DNA of 64,000 nucleotides from G963666935 sp963666935 (lineage in GTDB: Bacteria > Bacillota > Clostridia > Christensenellales > CAG-138). This document shows, in pieces, positions 25,785 through 34,216 of the stretch. The stretch lies in the NCBI GenBank assembly GCA_963666935.1, contig OY762936.1, positions 682,001 to 746,000 on the forward strand, written 5' to 3'. The notes beneath the pieces were generated by a model. It saw nothing but the letters and a program-made list of their open reading frames with translations, had not been told where the DNA came from and did not search any database. Position 1 is the stretch's first letter. Every line of letters begins with the position of its first letter. Position numbers and translations under genes: made by a program.

Positions 25785-27422
25785 TTATATCGATATGTCC
25801 AGTCCTCCGGGGGTGGCTAGGCCGAAGGCGCGTCGGAGGGTCTGTCCTACGGTGAGCGGAGTGATAGGCACATCCCGAAGCATTACGCAGGCGCTTTGCA
25901 AGCGGTATGGCGGGGGAAAAGATAGTGCCTCCTGATCTATGCACTCCTGAAAAAAACATAGGGCTCCGGCATTCTCTACTCGAAACCGGAGGTCGATTTC
26001 GTTGCGATCAACCCGAAGTAACGCATCCACCGGGCCAAGATATTGGGTATCCAGGCAGATGGCCACTGTTACATTGGATTCGTCTAACATGCTGGCCCCG
26101 CCATTGCGCTTGAGCACGTAGAGGCCGGCATCCTGTCGGCTTTCGTTCAGGATGACGGGAAGCGGTATGTAAAGAAGGTTGCCGAGCTCACCGCCCATCA
26201 GAACCTGCGTCGTAAGCGCCTGGGTCAATTCCAGCACTGGTTTAAGCCGGGCGGCTTGTTGCCCTTCCTGCGCCTGCAAAATGCTTGCCAAAGCGCGAAG
26301 TCTGGTTTCCAATCCGGCTCCCGATTCCTGAAGGGCGGGACCCCGCTTGTCTGCGGGTTGCTCCAAAATTGCGGCAAAAAGGCCTTCCAGAGCACTTTTG
26401 ATTATGGAATTCTCCGTGGTGGCTTGGGCCTGCTTCGTTCCTTGTTGGGGGTGGAGGAGTTGTTGCTGGTCATCTACGGAAACGTCTGTCGGATATAACG
26501 CTTCCCTTGGCTCCATGGCATGCGGAATTCCGGATCGGTTTTGGGAAGCATACCAGTTACACAGGGTTTGATAGAGCAGGTTGCGTTCCGCACTCGTGGT
26601 TTCGGGGGGAAGCGCCGTCATCAACCCCAAAATAAACTCAGAGGCTTCCTCTTGCGGAAGGGTAAGGAAGCGCTCACACAGTTCTTGCCATATGCAGCTT
26701 TGTTCCAGCTTGGCGGTCAGACCGAGGGAGAGTCCGTGGGGCAATGCGAAGGCAGATGCTTGCAGAAAGTCCGAATGCGCTCCGGCTGCCTCCGGCATCT
26801 GACGGGCGGCTGCTTCAAACGTGGCCGAAGCGAGGCCATCCTGGTTCGCCAAAGTTTCAATAGCGGCAGCTAAGTCTGCCGTTTTGAGCGGATGATTCAG
26901 CCAAGTTATAAAAGCTTCCACCGAATCCGCGTTCAGCGGTAGGGAAGAAGTTGAGAGCAACAGCTTCTCGTTTGTGTCTAAGGCCGGAAACCGTACGTTT
27001 AGCTCAGCCATCCTTGAGAAAGTCTCCAGCCGCAGAGGGGCGCCCATTTCGTTTAGCGCGACGGCTATGGCTAGGTTTTCCCTGCTGGGGGCTATCTGTA
27101 TGCGCATGAGAGCATATTCCTCTACGGGTACCCCCGGCTTAAGGGATTGGCCGTTGACACTGATTAGTTCCAGCCGAAAGGTGCTTTCATCCGCCTCCTG
27201 CGATACCTGAAGCAGTACCGTATCTCCTGTCCGGAGGGGCTCCGCGGCTCGCTGATTAGCCGTTAGGAGGACTCCTTGGGGAAGGGATAGAATCACTTGA
27301 TCCTGGTCCGTTGCGGTCACTTCGGCTTGGAGAATATCTCCCGTTGATAAGGATGAAAGAACCGAATGTGGAACAAAAAGATTCGATGAGGACGAAACGG
27401 CATTAACTGATTGAATCTGCAT
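25785..27422 (-). CDS. Second FliK-like hook-length-control-type protein (YlqG-like)
   Basis: A 545-residue protein that starts with an OB-like segment (LFVPHSVLSSLSTGDILQAE, then LQVSQEADESTFRLELISVN). A long low-complexity middle follows, with a C-terminal domain similar to the FliK Flg_hook domain (IPLPVILNESRQDAGLYVLK, then LRVDRNEIDLRFRVENAGAL). It is encoded 13 nt upstream of the FlhB-like small protein. The pair suggests an accessory ruler/switch couple separate from the FliK at 15567. Function not known. Confidence 0.7.
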   Translation of the reverse strand: MQIQSVNAVSSSSNLFVPHSVLSSLSTGDILQAEVTATDQDQVILSLPQGVLLTANQRAAEPLRTGDTVLLQVSQEADESTFRLELISVNGQSLKPGVPVEEYALMRIQIAPSRENLAIAVALNEMGAPLRLETFSRMAELNVRFPALDTNEKLLLSTSSLPLNADSVEAFITWLNHPLKTADLAAAIETLANQDGLASATFEAAARQMPEAAGAHSDFLQASAFALPHGLSLGLTAKLEQSCIWQELCERFLTLPQEEASEFILGLMTALPPETTSAERNLLYQTLCNWYASQNRSGIPHAMEPREALYPTDVSVDDQQQLLHPQQGTKQAQATTENSIIKSALEGLFAAILEQPADKRGPALQESGAGLETRLRALASILQAQEGQQAARLKPVLELTQALTTQVLMGGELGNLLYIPLPVILNESRQDAGLYVLKRNGGASMLDESNVTVAICLDTQYLGPVDALLRVDRNEIDLRFRVENAGALCFFQECIDQEALSFPPPYRLQSACVMLRDVPITPLTVGQTLRRAFGLATPGGLDISI

Positions 27423-27491
27423 AGGCGCTCCTTTTTGAAACCTGTTTGCTCGGCTCGGTCTTTAATTTTATCGTGGTTTTTCTACAAAGAT

Positions 27492-27518
27492 TAATCTTTA
27501 TATCGGAAATTACGATAT
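27492..27518 (+). promoter_or_regulatory. Candidate sigma-28 promoter of cheC
   Basis: TAAT, 15 nt, TACGATAT on the plus strand, overlapping the divergent minus-strand promoter, so the two polymerases would exclude each other. Confidence 0.45.
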
Positions 27519-27526
27519 CGTAATTA
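27500..27526 (-). promoter_or_regulatory. Candidate sigma-28 promoter of the FliK-like/FlhB-like pair
   Basis: Read on the minus strand: TAAT, 15 nt, TCCGATAT. It has the same layout as the other sigma-28-type sites in the window and lies about 80 nt before the gene. Confidence 0.5.
27508..27525. repeat. Perfect 18-bp palindrome between divergent promoters
   Basis: AATTACGATATCGTAATT is fully self-complementary. It sits within the spacer and -10 of both candidate promoters. It may be an operator, or it may simply result from two overlapping CGATAT elements. Confidence 0.6.
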
Positions 27527-27581
27527 ATAAGCACTATGATCCGCTACCCTTTTTGGAGGCGGAAGGAAGCGGGGGCCAAAT

Positions 27582-28190
27582 ATGGCAATCGATCAAATAA
27601 TGATAGACGTACTTAAGGAAATCGGCAACATTGGCACGGGGAACGCGGCTACAGCCTTGGCTACCATGCTGGATACCAAAGTGGATATTGGCTTGCCCCA
27701 GTGCGAAATGGTTCCATTTTCGGAGATCACCCGAGGATTTTGCGATCCGGAGGAGCTGGTTGTTGGCGTTTTGGTGCAGCTTTCCGGGGATATGGACGGC
27801 TTCATTATGTTAGTACTCACAGAGGATGCCGCCTTCGAGCTGCTTACGCTAATCACTGGACAGAACGCAGCGCACGTCCGGAACGATTACACCCTCGTAT
27901 GCCGTGAATTGAAGCCCATCGAGGAAGTGGGGAATATTCTCATCGGCGCGTACCTATCCGCCATCAGCGGCATGACGGGAATGCGCATTATCCCGTCGGT
28001 GCCCGTGCTGAGCGTGGATATGGTGATGGCGATGATGAATGTACCGGCCGTAGTTTACGGCCAGGTAGGAGAATCGGTTCTGCATATGGAAACGGAATTT
28101 CATAACGATATTTCTTCCGTTACGGGGCGGTATTTTCTTGTGCCCACCATGGATTCCTACGGCCGTTTGATGAAGGCTCTGGGACTATGA
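27582..28190 (+). CDS. cheC: CheY-P phosphatase CheC
   Basis: A 202-residue CheC with two phosphatase helices, each with E-x2-N (LKEIGNIGTGNAATAL near residue 13 and IEEVGNILIGAY near 110). CheC removes phosphate from CheY and is activated by CheD. The gene is followed by cheD 37 nt later, the standard pairing. The FliY at 22645 has the same catalytic unit, so the cell has two CheC-class phosphatases. Confidence 0.93.
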   Translation: MAIDQIMIDVLKEIGNIGTGNAATALATMLDTKVDIGLPQCEMVPFSEITRGFCDPEELVVGVLVQLSGDMDGFIMLVLTEDAAFELLTLITGQNAAHVRNDYTLVCRELKPIEEVGNILIGAYLSAISGMTGMRIIPSVPVLSVDMVMAMMNVPAVVYGQVGESVLHMETEFHNDISSVTGRYFLVPTMDSYGRLMKALGL

Positions 28191-28227
28191 ATGGGAGATA
28201 CCCTGTAAGGAAGGAAACCGACGTCGG

Positions 28228-28713
28228 ATGAATACGATACTAATCGGAATCGCGGAGATGAATATAGTAAAAGCGCCGGATAAAATCAGTACACTTGGGC
28301 TGGGCTCGTGTTGCGGCGTTACGCTCTATGACAAAAGAAGCAAAATATGCGGGATGGTTCATGTGATGCTCCCGTCGGCTGTCGCCGTGTCGGATAATTC
28401 CAACAAGGCCAAGTTTGCGGACAGCGGTATTTTGCTACTGTTGGATCACGTGCAGAAGGCCGGCGCGGGGCGGGTGGGGCTCGTGGCCAAACTGGCAGGC
28501 GGGGCCCATATGTTTGCTTCCACGTCGATGCAAAGCAACCTGCTAAAAATTGGCGAACGCAATGTGCAAGTCTGCCGGGAGATGTTGGGTAAGCTTCACA
28601 TCCCCGTTGTGGCCGAGGATGTTCTGGGCACCTATGGACGGTCTATAACCTTCGACCCCGCCACCGGAATGCTGCGCATCAAAACGGTGGGCATGGGAGA
28701 AAAACATATCTGA
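28228..28713 (+). CDS. cheD: Chemoreceptor glutamine deamidase CheD
   Basis: A 161-residue CheD. The catalytic cysteine is C28 in LGLGSCCGV, with H45 in GMVHVMLP and T22 as the third residue, by comparison with the known family triad. CheD deamidates receptor glutamines and is held by CheC. The start ATG follows AAGGAAAC. Confidence 0.93.
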   Translation: MNTILIGIAEMNIVKAPDKISTLGLGSCCGVTLYDKRSKICGMVHVMLPSAVAVSDNSNKAKFADSGILLLLDHVQKAGAGRVGLVAKLAGGAHMFASTSMQSNLLKIGERNVQVCREMLGKLHIPVVAEDVLGTYGRSITFDPATGMLRIKTVGMGEKHI

Positions 28714-28778
28714 CGCGCGTGCATCGGCACGGCAGCGGCTGTTTGATGCCGGGATAAATCGAAAAAGGAGACACTGGC

Positions 28779-29930
28779 TTGGCTGAGAATACCATACAAT
28801 CCATAGGGACGTCGGCCGTCGCCCAATACGCCCCAAGCCAGGCTCTGGGGGAGTCTCAGGGCCTATTTTCTGCCGCTCTGGAAGCGGCCGTTGCCCAGCA
28901 AGCGGCTGGGGAGGCACAGGGAAGCGGGACTTCTGACACAGGCAAGGACGGTTCCGTGTCTCTGGCAAACCTGGCGCCGCTGCTGCTCTCCGGCCTTTCT
29001 CAAGGTGGGGGGGAAACCGGCCTCATGCTCTTGCTTCTGGTTTTGGTCGCGGGGCAGGACGGGGGCCTTTTGAGCGGCACCGACGGCCTATCGGAGATAG
29101 GCGACTTACTCCTGGGCGACACGGAAAGCCTAACGGATCCGGGATCTCTCCTGGGCGACACGGAAAGCCTGACGGATCCGGGAGCTCTTCTGGGCGATAT
29201 GGGCAGTTCGACGGATATCGGATCCTCGCTTCTGGGCGTCGGTACCGCTGCGCAAGCTACCATGGTTGCCGCCCAATCCTTATTGAAGGCTTATCAGAAC
29301 GTAGCGCAAAGCAGCCAAGAACCCGCCCCAGAGGCCACCGCCCCAAATGAAGCTGTGGCCAGCGCAAAAGCGGCCGGGCAGAAGACAATCAGCACGGATC
29401 TTACGTCTACCGTCGGCAACCGGAGCGCCGCACAATACCGCGCGGTAATCGACCGGTTTGATGTTGAAAACAATTCGCGCTATGCCGTGAACCAAAAGGG
29501 CACCGGAGACACCTATTGCAACGTCTTTCTTTTGGACGTCACTTCCGCCATGGGGGCGGGGATTCCCCGCCATACGAACCAGAATACGGGCGAACCTTCT
29601 ACCTCGCGAGCGGATGGTGCTATAAGCATGAACGCCAACCGGATATCGGATTGGCTCAATACGTACGGATCTCAATACGGCTGGCATGAGGTAAGCGCAC
29701 AGCAGGCACAGGGCCTAGCCAACCAGGGCTGCCCGGCTGTGACCGTCTGGAAAAACCAGAAAGGGGTACATGGACATGTACAGGTAGTTTCCCCTTCAAA
29801 GGACGGCCTTTACGATCCCAGCCGGGGCGTGGCCATTGCCCAGGCCGGGCGGACCCTGAGCAACTATACCTACATCAGAAAGATTTATTCTTCTAGAATG
29901 AGCGAGGTGCAGTATTTTGCCCATAAATGA
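28779..29930 (+). CDS. Predicted papain-like cysteine peptidase or amidase in the flagellar locus
   Basis: A 383-residue protein not assigned to a standard flagellar family. Residues 1-60 are polar and Ala/Gln-rich without a signal peptide. Residues 61-100 are hydrophobic, Leu/Gly-rich. Three 13-14-residue repeats (LLGDTESLTDPG type) follow at ~111-152. The C-terminal domain (~215-365) resembles phage and secreted NlpC/P60/CHAP-like cell-wall hydrolases: C247 in TYCNVFLLDV, the AMGAGIPRH motif, GWHEVS, a WKN motif and H333 in HGHVQVV. It follows cheD and precedes fliD. A TTG start behind AAAGGAGAC is clear. A role in opening peptidoglycan for the flagellum is inferred only. Confidence 0.6.
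   Translation: MAENTIQSIGTSAVAQYAPSQALGESQGLFSAALEAAVAQQAAGEAQGSGTSDTGKDGSVSLANLAPLLLSGLSQGGGETGLMLLLLVLVAGQDGGLLSGTDGLSEIGDLLLGDTESLTDPGSLLGDTESLTDPGALLGDMGSSTDIGSSLLGVGTAAQATMVAAQSLLKAYQNVAQSSQEPAPEATAPNEAVASAKAAGQKTISTDLTSTVGNRSAAQYRAVIDRFDVENNSRYAVNQKGTGDTYCNVFLLDVTSAMGAGIPRHTNQNTGEPSTSRADGAISMNANRISDWLNTYGSQYGWHEVSAQQAQGLANQGCPAVTVWKNQKGVHGHVQVVSPSKDGLYDPSRGVAIAQAGRTLSNYTYIRKIYSSRMSEVQYFAHK
29112..29231 (+). repeat. In-frame tandem repeat (39-42 nt units) inside the cysteine peptidase gene
   Basis: Units start at 29112, 29151 and 29190 (CTGGGCGAC/T), with a fourth partial start at 29232. The first two are nearly identical (LLGDTESLTDPG); the third has diverged. It encodes an acidic, turn-rich spacer. 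Confidence 0.85.
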
Positions 29931-29963
29931 TGGCACAAAACATCAATTCGACCTGTACGGCAT

Positions 29964-29990
29964 TAATCCGCGCAAGAAAAATAGCGATAT
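29964..29990 (+). promoter_or_regulatory. Candidate sigma-28 promoter of the fliD operon
   Basis: TAAT, 15 nt, AGCGATAT, located between the peptidase gene and fliD and about 60 nt before the fliD start. It would drive fliD-fliS-fliT-like-yaaR-cheW-cheR-cheY. Confidence 0.6.
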
Positions 29991-30050
29991 TAGTATTAGA
30001 AACAGCAAGACTAAAGGATGTAAATTAGCTTAAAAGGAACGGTGAATAGA

Positions 30051-32336
30051 ATGTCCGTCAATTTATACGGTTATACAACACAAAGAATTAGTGGCCTGAC
30101 TTCCGGCATAGATACGGAATCCGTTGTTAAGAATATGCTCTCTGCGGAACAGTCCAAAATGGACAAGCTTTTTCAAAAACAGGAAAAAGCACAGTGGAAG
30201 TACGACGCCTATACGGAACTTAACACCGCAGTTTCCAATATGCGCAGCACCTATCTGAGCGCGCTGGGCAGTAACAGTCTGATGAAAAGTGCGGCCTATA
30301 ATTCGTATAAGGTCAACATGGAGGAAAATAGCGCAATATCTATAACGGCAACCACCAGCGCCCTTGCCACCAGCTTTAAAATTCTCTCTACGACAAAAGC
30401 TTCCGTCGCTTCCAGTGTGCTACAAGCAAATACCCAGCAAACCGAGCTTACGGGCAAAGCAAGCCGGTTCTTGCAGGCGACCGCGCAGGGCGCTTTGACA
30501 CTGGCAGAGGGACAAACTGTTTCTCAAAGCACTACCATAGAGGAGTTAGCAGATCAATTCGGCCTAGCGGAGGGGGAGAACCTTTCCTTTGCCGTCAATG
30601 GCGAAACCTTCACCTTTGAGCGCACTGATACATTGGCAGATATCGCGCAGGCCGTGAATGACTCCGAAACGGCAGATGCGACCATGACATTTGACTATGA
30701 GGCGGGCACCGTATCCTTTGCCAGCGACACCATCGGCGCGGATACCAAGCTTGTGCTTTCCAATACTTCCAGCACCACAGGTACTCCATTTGCCTCGGGC
30801 GCGGGCTTTGGTGTAAGCAACGACGATGTGAAAGAGAAGAGCATTGTATCTGATGCGGATTTGGCCACAATCACATTTAAACAAATGGCCGACGCGGCCG
30901 GATTGGAACTTGATGGCGATACTTTTGCAATCAATGGCGTAACATTCAGCGGCCTTGAGAGCCAAAGCGTCCAGTCCATTATGGATGAGGTAAACTCGAC
31001 GCTCACCGACATCACGATGTCTTTTGATGAAAACAAGGGAACTTTCGTTTTGCGTAATAATGCCGACAGCGGAACTCCTACAGCCCCAATTTCGGTTTCC
31101 GGCGCCCTGTTTGGGGAGGACAGCGTCTTTGGCGTGGGGGAAGGGACCTACAATGATTCAGGCAGCATACAGCGAGCCGACACCATTGCGGAAGCTGCGC
31201 GCAAAATGGGGAAAACCGTGGAAGACGAAATTGCGGTGACGGTCAACGGCAAGGCGTTTACCTTTGATACCAAAAAGACTACCATCTCGGATATGATGTA
31301 CACCATCGGCAAGGACGTGGATGCCAAGGCTGTGTTCAACTACAGCGAAATGATGGACACCTTTACAATCAGCAGTGCGGATACGGGAAGTTCTTCCGTC
31401 CTGTCATTTTCCGGATTTGAAATTTTTGGCCTAGAGGATAAAAGCGGGCTAACCGGAACGGACGCACAAATGGTTGTAAAAAGCGACGGCATGACTAAGA
31501 CGGTTACACAGTCTTCTAATCTCTTTACATTAGACGGCCTCAGCTTTGAGATTACAGATACCGAAGACTTTGGAGAAGACGGCCTTTCTTTAAGTGTGGA
31601 AAGGGACTATCAGCCCACCATTGATTCTATCAAGAGCTTTGTTGAAGCTTATAACAAGGTGGTAGGGGGCTTGACCACCAAGTACTATGAAGAGAGCTAT
31701 AGCTCCACATATGCGCCCCTTACCGACGAACAAAGAAGTGCCATAACCGAAGATGAGGCGAAGGAATGGGACAAAAAGGCCATGAGCGGGATGTTGCGCA
31801 ACGATGCTGCTATCGGAGACTTAATCACCGGACTGCGGTCCTCCCTGCTTGCTCAAGTGGGAGATACGGGTATGTCCGCATACGATCTGGGCATTACCAC
31901 CGTGGCTTGGGGCAACGACAACTGGAAAACGGAACAGGGGAAATTGATCTTGGATGAAGATAAGCTCCTGGACGCTCTAAAGGAGAATCCCAATTCAGTA
32001 CAGAAAGTTTTCACCAATATTGCCACCACTCAAAGCGGCGCTACGGACACTTCGACCAGCACGGCGAACGGCGTGACAACGGCCAGTTCAGGTTTGCTGG
32101 TGCGCATGAACAGCCTGTTCTCTGCGTTCAATACCACCATGCGTACCCAGAAAATTGTAAACGAGGCAAAGGCCGTCGGCGAATATTCTGAAAAGATGTC
32201 AGACTTGTCGGATGAAATGGCTACGAAGGAGGAGAGCTATTGGAAAAAATATACGACGATGGAGACCGCGCTTACAAAACTACAATCCCAGCAAAGCTGG
32301 CTTTCTTCAATGCTGGGGACGTCTACCAGTTCCTAA
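30051..32336 (+). CDS. fliD: Flagellar filament cap protein FliD
   Basis: A 761-residue filament cap. The N-terminus has the FliD signature (RISGLTSGIDTESVVKNMLS, then MDKLFQKQEKAQWKYDAYTE). The C-terminus has the D0/D1-like coiled coil (MSDLSDEMATKEESYWKKYT, LQSQQSWLSSMLG). The middle carries at least two extra beta-rich surface domains with repeated FAVNGETFTFE / FAINGVTFSG-type units, explaining the length. The start is uncertain: ATG 30051 is chosen, with GTG 30042 as the alternative. Confidence 0.92.
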   Translation: MSVNLYGYTTQRISGLTSGIDTESVVKNMLSAEQSKMDKLFQKQEKAQWKYDAYTELNTAVSNMRSTYLSALGSNSLMKSAAYNSYKVNMEENSAISITATTSALATSFKILSTTKASVASSVLQANTQQTELTGKASRFLQATAQGALTLAEGQTVSQSTTIEELADQFGLAEGENLSFAVNGETFTFERTDTLADIAQAVNDSETADATMTFDYEAGTVSFASDTIGADTKLVLSNTSSTTGTPFASGAGFGVSNDDVKEKSIVSDADLATITFKQMADAAGLELDGDTFAINGVTFSGLESQSVQSIMDEVNSTLTDITMSFDENKGTFVLRNNADSGTPTAPISVSGALFGEDSVFGVGEGTYNDSGSIQRADTIAEAARKMGKTVEDEIAVTVNGKAFTFDTKKTTISDMMYTIGKDVDAKAVFNYSEMMDTFTISSADTGSSSVLSFSGFEIFGLEDKSGLTGTDAQMVVKSDGMTKTVTQSSNLFTLDGLSFEITDTEDFGEDGLSLSVERDYQPTIDSIKSFVEAYNKVVGGLTTKYYEESYSSTYAPLTDEQRSAITEDEAKEWDKKAMSGMLRNDAAIGDLITGLRSSLLAQVGDTGMSAYDLGITTVAWGNDNWKTEQGKLILDEDKLLDALKENPNSVQKVFTNIATTQSGATDTSTSTANGVTTASSGLLVRMNSLFSAFNTTMRTQKIVNEAKAVGEYSEKMSDLSDEMATKEESYWKKYTTMETALTKLQSQQSWLSSMLGTSTSS

Positions 32337-32375
32337 TGCGTAACGGATTTGGCTTATTATAAAGGAGTGATATTT

Positions 32376-32780
32376 TTGTACGCAAGCAACAGTGCGACAT
32401 TGCTTAATAAATACCAGCGCGACAGCGTCTTGACTGCCAGCCCCGTGGATCTGATCATCATGCTCTATGATGCATTGATCAAACAGATTAAATTAGGGGG
32501 TATTTTCATAGAGCAAAAGAACTATGAAAGCACGAACCGGCACCTTTCTAAGGCGCAAGATATCGTATCGGAGCTTATGCACAGCTTGGATCTGCGCTAC
32601 TCCGTCGCTTCGGATTTGATGCGGCTATACGACTTCATTCTTCAGGAACTGGTTCAAATTAATTTGCACAAGGAAAGGGAACGGATTCTTCCTCTTATTG
32701 CGGTCATAGACGGCCTTCGGTCTGCCTGGGTGGAGGTGCGCAATGCGGGCGACGGCAGAGCCTATGCCATCGAAAGATGA
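32376..32780 (+). CDS. fliS: Flagellin export chaperone FliS
   Basis: A 134-residue FliS. Its core (NKYQRDSVLTASPVDLIIML, YDALIKQIKLG) and the four-helix layout are typical. FliS binds the flagellin C-terminus to stop early polymerisation; in Bacillus it also supports FliW function. The TTG at 32376 sits 8 nt after GGAG; the longer frame upstream lacks a ribosome site. It overlaps the next gene by 4 nt. Confidence 0.9.
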   Translation: MYASNSATLLNKYQRDSVLTASPVDLIIMLYDALIKQIKLGGIFIEQKNYESTNRHLSKAQDIVSELMHSLDLRYSVASDLMRLYDFILQELVQINLHKERERILPLIAVIDGLRSAWVEVRNAGDGRAYAIER

Positions 32781-33235
32781 GGGGGCCTGAGGGAAAGGGT
32801 GCCCTATACAACTTGGTGCACCAAAAAGTAAACGCCCTCAGCGCAATGAAAAGTCTTTCGGAAGAGATGGTGTCCCAGCTCGCAAACGCGGGGGAAAACG
32901 ATGAGCGGTTTTACGGCGCAGTTTCGCTTCTGGAAGCCCGAGGTAAGCAAATGGATACGGTAGATCAGTTGGATCGTCGGATATATTTTCTCCTGCATTC
33001 CGGCTATGTGCCTCAGAAGGGGGAAAGCGAACGGATTGCACTGGAGGACAAGACGATACAGGCCTTGATTGCCAGCATCCAGGTTTTGGACGGACAGGGT
33101 GTCACATCTTTAGAAGCCGCCAAGAAAAGACTCATGAACAGCATGAAAGAAATCAAAGAGGGGCAAAGGAGCACACTGGCTTATGCAACGGCGCCAAGCG
33201 AAGGGGAACCCCATATGGTAAATACCCTTCTTTAG
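32777..33235 (+). CDS. FliT-like flagellar chaperone
   Basis: A 152-residue, mostly helical soluble protein following fliS in the usual fliT place, with an ATGA overlap that couples translation. No strong family motif is visible; FliT proteins are poorly conserved. FliT escorts FliD to the export gate. The protein is somewhat longer than many FliT. Naming relies on position and helical character. Confidence 0.5.
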   Translation: MRGPEGKGALYNLVHQKVNALSAMKSLSEEMVSQLANAGENDERFYGAVSLLEARGKQMDTVDQLDRRIYFLLHSGYVPQKGESERIALEDKTIQALIASIQVLDGQGVTSLEAAKKRLMNSMKEIKEGQRSTLAYATAPSEGEPHMVNTLL

Positions 33236-33260
33236 GCAGCGGCAAAGCGGTATTGGCAGA

Positions 33261-33713
33261 ATGAAAATACAAAAAATCAACCAGCACCTTTCAGAGGGCT
33301 CCGCGCTGGCAATGCGGGAGGAGGAAATGCAGCAAAGTACCAGTGTCATTTCCTTTTCTAGGCACCTGAGCGAACTCTCGGAGAGCCGCTATCAAGTTTA
33401 TATCAGCCAACTGGTAGGCACCATTGCAGAGCAGGGTGAGCGCATGGCGAAAAAGGCGGAGTTGAGCGAGTTTCACCGATACCGCGAAATGATCCGCAAG
33501 CTTTTGGATGAAACGGTAAGCAACGGCTTTGTGTTCCGAAAATACCGCAAGTTTGATTCCAAAGGCCGCAGCAGAACATTTGCCATCATCCAATGCATCA
33601 ACGAAGCGCTGGATGAAATATTAGGAAACCTGTTGGCCTCGGAAACAGATCATATTGCCCTGCTCAACACAGTGGATGATATCCGGGGCATGCTGGTGGA
33701 TGTGCTAATGTAA
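33261..33713 (+). CDS. yaaR: YaaR family protein (DUF327)
   Basis: A 150-residue YaaR/DUF327 protein with the family C-terminal core (RYREMIRKLLDETVSNGFVF, then FDSKGRSRTFAIIQCINEAL). Helical and cytoplasmic. Bacillus yaaR lies near DNA-maintenance genes, and its role is unknown. Here it lies inside a flagellar operon between the chaperones and cheW, as in several Clostridia. Confidence 0.8.
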   Translation: MKIQKINQHLSEGSALAMREEEMQQSTSVISFSRHLSELSESRYQVYISQLVGTIAEQGERMAKKAELSEFHRYREMIRKLLDETVSNGFVFRKYRKFDSKGRSRTFAIIQCINEALDEILGNLLASETDHIALLNTVDDIRGMLVDVLM

Positions 33714-33739
33714 TAGAGAAGAATTGAGGAGATGGAGCC

Positions 33740-34216
33740 ATGGATACGAGAGACCAAACTAAGATGCTGGCGGAACTGGACGCCTTGGAAGACCGTTATT
33801 TGGTGTTCACAATCAATGAACAGAGCTATGCGATGGAAATTCACTATGTCACTGAAATTATTGAAATGCTTCCAATTACGATGGTGCCGTTTTTTCCGAA
33901 AAGCATCAAAGGTATCATCAATCTGCGGGGCAACATTATTCCGCTGATGGACGTGCGCCTGCGCTTCGGATTGCCGGAACAGGCCTATACAGAGCGCACT
34001 TGTATCGTCATATTGAACAACGAGGGGATCCAGCTTGGCTTGATTGTGGACGCGGTGCAGGAGGTCATCAACATTCCCGAAAATCTTCGCATGCCGCCCC
34101 CCGATACGCAGATAGGCGAGAGCATCCGTTATATCAAAGGCGTGGGCAATGCATCCGGAGAGATGCAGCTTCTGCTTAACTGTGATATGTTGATGGTCGT
34201 ACAAGGAGAGTTATGA
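33740..34216 (+). CDS. cheW: Chemotaxis coupling protein CheW
   Basis: A 158-residue single CheW domain (YLVFTINEQSYAMEIHYVTE, then IKGIINLRGNIIPLMDVRLR and LIVDAVQEVINI). It joins CheA to receptors. It overlaps cheR by 4 nt. Confidence 0.95.
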   Translation: MDTRDQTKMLAELDALEDRYLVFTINEQSYAMEIHYVTEIIEMLPITMVPFFPKSIKGIINLRGNIIPLMDVRLRFGLPEQAYTERTCIVILNNEGIQLGLIVDAVQEVINIPENLRMPPPDTQIGESIRYIKGVGNASGEMQLLLNCDMLMVVQGEL

